From assembly GCF_025643335.1 (NCBI RefSeq), contig NZ_CP092489.1, positions 4,474,501-4,538,500 on the forward strand: 64,000 bases of DNA, given 5' to 3'. Both the position numbers and the translations under genes were made by a program. This stretch comes from Endozoicomonas sp. Mp262. Lineage in GTDB: Bacteria; Pseudomonadota; Gammaproteobacteria; Pseudomonadales; Endozoicomonadaceae. Positions 62,072 to 64,000 of this stretch are shown in pieces. How positions within the stretch are numbered: the first letter of the stretch is position 1; the number at the start of each line of letters is the position of its first letter. The notes under the pieces are model-generated. The model worked only from the letters and a program-made list of their open reading frames with translations. It made no database searches and was not told the DNA's origin.

Positions 62072-62485
62072 TCAAACCGTTTGATCTTTATAGATATGCT
62101 TTTCTTTCGGCTGATGAGTCAGATGATCAGCCATACCACGTTCGGCCAGTTTGTCTTTACTGTGGCTATAACGGGCAAAGAGCTTGCCTTTTCGAATGGG
62201 GTTTCGTTCACCACGAAAAAACTGAATAATCTGGCTAAGACGAAAGGCATGAATAACAGCCTTATAATAAATACCGCAAACACCCAGGAAAGCCACTAGC
62301 TGAACCCAGTCCGGTGCTTCGGCATAATGAAGTGCGATGCCCAGAATATGGAACAGGCCGCCTACTACAATAATAATGGCCAGGGTTTGTCTTGGTGTGA
62401 ATCCGGCATGCAAAAGAATATGATGCACATGGGTACGATCCGGCTTTAATGGGCTTTGCCCCTTTTTAATACGGCGGTGAATATT
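62072..62485 (-). pseudogene. WecA-like glycosyl-1-phosphate transferase, C-terminal fragment
   Basis: The last 138 residues of a polyprenyl-phosphate sugar-1-phosphate transferase: IHRRIKKGQSPLKPDRTHVH carries the HIHH-like catalytic motif (HVHHILLHAGF), followed by two membrane helices (TLAIIIVVGGLFHILGIALH). The N-terminal two thirds (about eight helices) is gone; the frame enters a TTTCCTTTAGTTAACCGAAA repeat at 62485. Apparent start codons further upstream are in the repeats. Confidence 0.8.
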
Positions 62486-62618
62486 TCCTTTAGTTAACCG
62501 AAATTTTCCTTTAGTTAACCGAAAAAAATGAACGCCTAGTAGTTTTCCTTTAGTTATCCGAAAAAATGACAAAAAAATAGATTTTTATTTTCCTTTACCT
62601 GGCAAAGTTAGCCGAAAT
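62484..62618. repeat. Direct repeats TTTCCTTTAGTTAACCGAAA
   Basis: Three copies at 62484-62503, 62505-62524 and 62544-62563 (one T for A change) and a degenerate fourth at about 62590-62618. The unit contains the palindromic core GTTAAC. The array starts exactly where the wecA-like gene is cut. The stretch 62573-62873 has no supported gene. Confidence 0.8.
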
Positions 62619-62873
62619 TCTATTTCATTAAACATAGATCAGGTTTATAGATGGTCAATAATAACAACGTGACCTGGTTGTCCAGCCCGACAAAAAAACA
62701 AACCAAGTTGTATTCTACTCAACATTTACGAGAACGTTTCATCCCAACAAAGCTCTTTTTTCATAGAGGATACCAACGAACATTCAGCAGTACCAAGACC
62801 TAAAGGGTACAGTAGCTCGGAAGTTTAGAGTAATTAAGGTATACTGACAGGCTAAGATGATAAGGGCCTATTC

Positions 62874-63308
62874 ATGACTATCGACACTACTTTTTTCCAG
62901 CGCTGTATTGATACGCTGGGCAAAGCCTGCCAAATGCTCGATAGCAGTGAGAGAGACAGTATCGAATACGATATGTACCGCTCAGCCTGTGTGAAAGAGT
63001 TTGAAATTATTCTGGAGCAAGCAGGCAAACTATTAAGAAAATGCCTTAAAGATTTTGCCCATAGTCCCAAGGCAGTAGACCGGTTAGTGTTTAAGGAGGT
63101 TTTTCGTCAGGCAGCTCAGCACGGTTTACTGAGCCTGGAAGAAACAGAGCGCTGGCTTGTTTACCGGGACAATCGCAACAACACCGCTCATGACTATGGC
63201 AAAAAATTTGCGGAAGAGACCAGGGCATTGCTTCCCGACTTTATTACTGATGCTCAAATGCTGGAAAACAACATAAGAGCTCATGTACAAAGGCTCGCAG
63301 ATGATTGA
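62874..63308 (+). CDS. HEPN-type protein (HI0074-like), second pair
   Basis: A 144-residue HEPN protein: FFQRCIDTLGKACQMLDSSE, FEIILEQAGKLLRKCLKDFA, and the RNase motif R-x4-H in WLVYRDNRNNTAHDYGKKFA. It overlaps the MNT gene by eight bases, in the order HEPN then MNT. It is only distantly related to the HEPN protein at 57231. Confidence 0.88.
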   Translation: MTIDTTFFQRCIDTLGKACQMLDSSERDSIEYDMYRSACVKEFEIILEQAGKLLRKCLKDFAHSPKAVDRLVFKEVFRQAAQHGLLSLEETERWLVYRDNRNNTAHDYGKKFAEETRALLPDFITDAQMLENNIRAHVQRLADD

Positions 63309-63651
63309 CCTGAGAAAAAAAGATCGCTTGGCCATCTGTCAGCTGGCTGAAAAAACCTTTCCTGCCGGAACTGAAATCTGGGCTTATGGCAGCCGGGTGA
63401 AAGGCACCAACCATGAAACCAGTGATCTGGATCTCGTCGTACACTTTCCCCAAACGCTGAACAAAACAGAAAGCTACAGCCTACTGGCGGACTTTATCGA
63501 AGCTCTTCGGGAATCCACTATCCCTATCATTGTCCAGGTCATGGCCTGGCAGGGTATACCGGATCATTTTAAAGACAATATTCAAAGCCACTATCAGGTG
63601 CTATGGCCTGAAGCCAATGATGAAAAACTGTCGACATTAAACAAGGGGTAG
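63301..63651 (+). CDS. MNT-type nucleotidyltransferase, second pair
   Basis: 116 residues from the ATG at 63301. EIWAYGSRVKGTNHETSDLD is the GS-x-DxD nucleotidyltransferase motif and a third acidic residue would be near IPIIVQVMAW, where Asp is replaced by Gln. It is co-translated with the HEPN gene. Longer frame from 63283 not needed. Confidence 0.87.
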   Translation: MIDLRKKDRLAICQLAEKTFPAGTEIWAYGSRVKGTNHETSDLDLVVHFPQTLNKTESYSLLADFIEALRESTIPIIVQVMAWQGIPDHFKDNIQSHYQVLWPEANDEKLSTLNKG

Positions 63652-63689
63652 CTATTTTGACTACCCCTGAGATGTCGCCGCATTTTCTA

Positions 63690-64000
63690 TCAGATACATT
63701 TTTTAGCGATCGACGATGTGAACTTGATGTCTTTTACTGCCAGGTCTGAATGCCTGAGCAACCAGCTGACTACGGCAAAGTCTTTGCTTTGGTTTTGCCG
63801 ACGCTTGCTCGTTGCAGCCTGGCACCACAATGCCATCCTGCCCATGCGTTCACCCCACTGATGCCTTGATGATTCTAAAACCTCATCAAACAGCCGGTTT
63901 AAGTTCTTTTTGTTGAGGGGGCGGAGAGGGTTCACCTTATCCGGATGCTCAAACCAGCTATCACCCAGGGCACCTTTTGGCCAGTTACCGGAACGCTTTT
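63690..64000 (-). CDS. Partial protein of unknown function running off the right edge
   Basis: An open frame of about 102 codons, with no start inside the window, that ends at a stop near 63690. It reads KRSGNWPKGALGDSWFEHPD, KKNLNRLFDEVLESSRHQWG and RMALWCQAATSKRRQNQSKD. A GTG at 63935 is possible but the coding pattern extends to the edge, so this is the C-terminus of a larger protein. I do not recognise the family. Confidence 0.55.
   Translation of the reverse strand, partial: KRSGNWPKGALGDSWFEHPDKVNPLRPLNKKNLNRLFDEVLESSRHQWGERMGRMALWCQAATSKRRQNQSKDFAVVSWLLRHSDLAVKDIKFTSSIAKKCI

Noticed and set aside
62486-62572. N-terminal extension of the wecA-like fragment (FRLTKGKFRLTKGN)
   Set aside because: Encoded by direct repeats; not part of the original protein.
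1-64000. tRNA or rRNA genes
   Set aside because: No cloverleaf or rRNA-like conserved segment was recognised by eye; a dedicated covariance search was not possible.

Overview
The window looks like the chromosome of a marine or host-associated gammaproteobacterium, possibly related to Endozoicomonas. That placement rests on gene content and protein resemblance (SthA, the Na+-NQR accessory proteins NqrM and ApbE, GcvH/GcvP, an EIIA-B-C PTS permease, and many REP-associated tyrosine transposases) and is an inference, not a database match. There are two very different halves: a fairly conserved metabolic and envelope backbone (about 3.8-39 kb) and a heavily rearranged accessory region (39-64 kb). 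Insertion sequences are scattered through both.

Left part, 1-13.7 kb. A beta-propeller-like gene runs off the left edge and is cut by an IS. A decayed NavBac-type sodium channel follows. Then come sthA, the Na+-NQR maturation pair nqrM and apbE, and an XRE-cupin regulator divergent from sdaA-gcvH-gcvP, a serine and glycine breakdown cluster that ends in a strong terminator. Two MITE-like elements lie around nqrM and supply the stop codons of nqrM and apbE. From 13.9 to 19.6 kb is an IS graveyard: an IS4-type element, an IS630 element with a -1 frameshift site, a second copy of the IS type seen at 1.5 kb, an IS481 remnant, and a scrambled IS200/IS605.

Middle part, 20-39 kb. A secreted kexin-like protease is followed by a small exported protein that resembles the external chaperone of Aeromonas ASP protease. 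Next come a fructose/mannosylglycerate-type PTS permease, a cyclase-family hydrolase, a complete dppABCDF-like peptide ABC transporter, and an envelope group (vanZ-like, uppP, the DUF368 polyprenyl-phosphate transporter, galU, galE). Three copies of a nested palindromic repeat separate the envelope genes. Three exported proteins of unclear role follow, one with a KTSC domain.

Right part, 39-64 kb. Remains of an exopolysaccharide locus (gmd, two GT2 glycosyltransferases, a wcaF-like acetyltransferase, ugd, a wecA-like gene) are broken up by four RAYT genes, an IS3 and an ISKra4 element, and about a dozen toxin-antitoxin or TA-like pairs (PemIK, VapBC, HicAB, FitAB, HEPN, two HigBA, DUF4160/DUF2442, RelE-type, two HEPN/MNT, UPF0175/DUF3368). 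gmd, the first GT2, ugd and wecA are all disrupted; wcaF and the second GT2 are intact.

The most interesting signal is how the TA pairs sit in the DNA. Between 39 and 47 kb they alternate with solo RAYT end repeats. Between 48 and 60.6 kb at least three TA pairs lie between long direct repeats (about 160-223 bp) that are duplicated ends of the neighbouring polysaccharide gene plus its intergenic palindrome. One ugd pair is 223 bp long with about 4 mismatches. This suggests TA cassettes are gained by a process that duplicates the flanking gene end.
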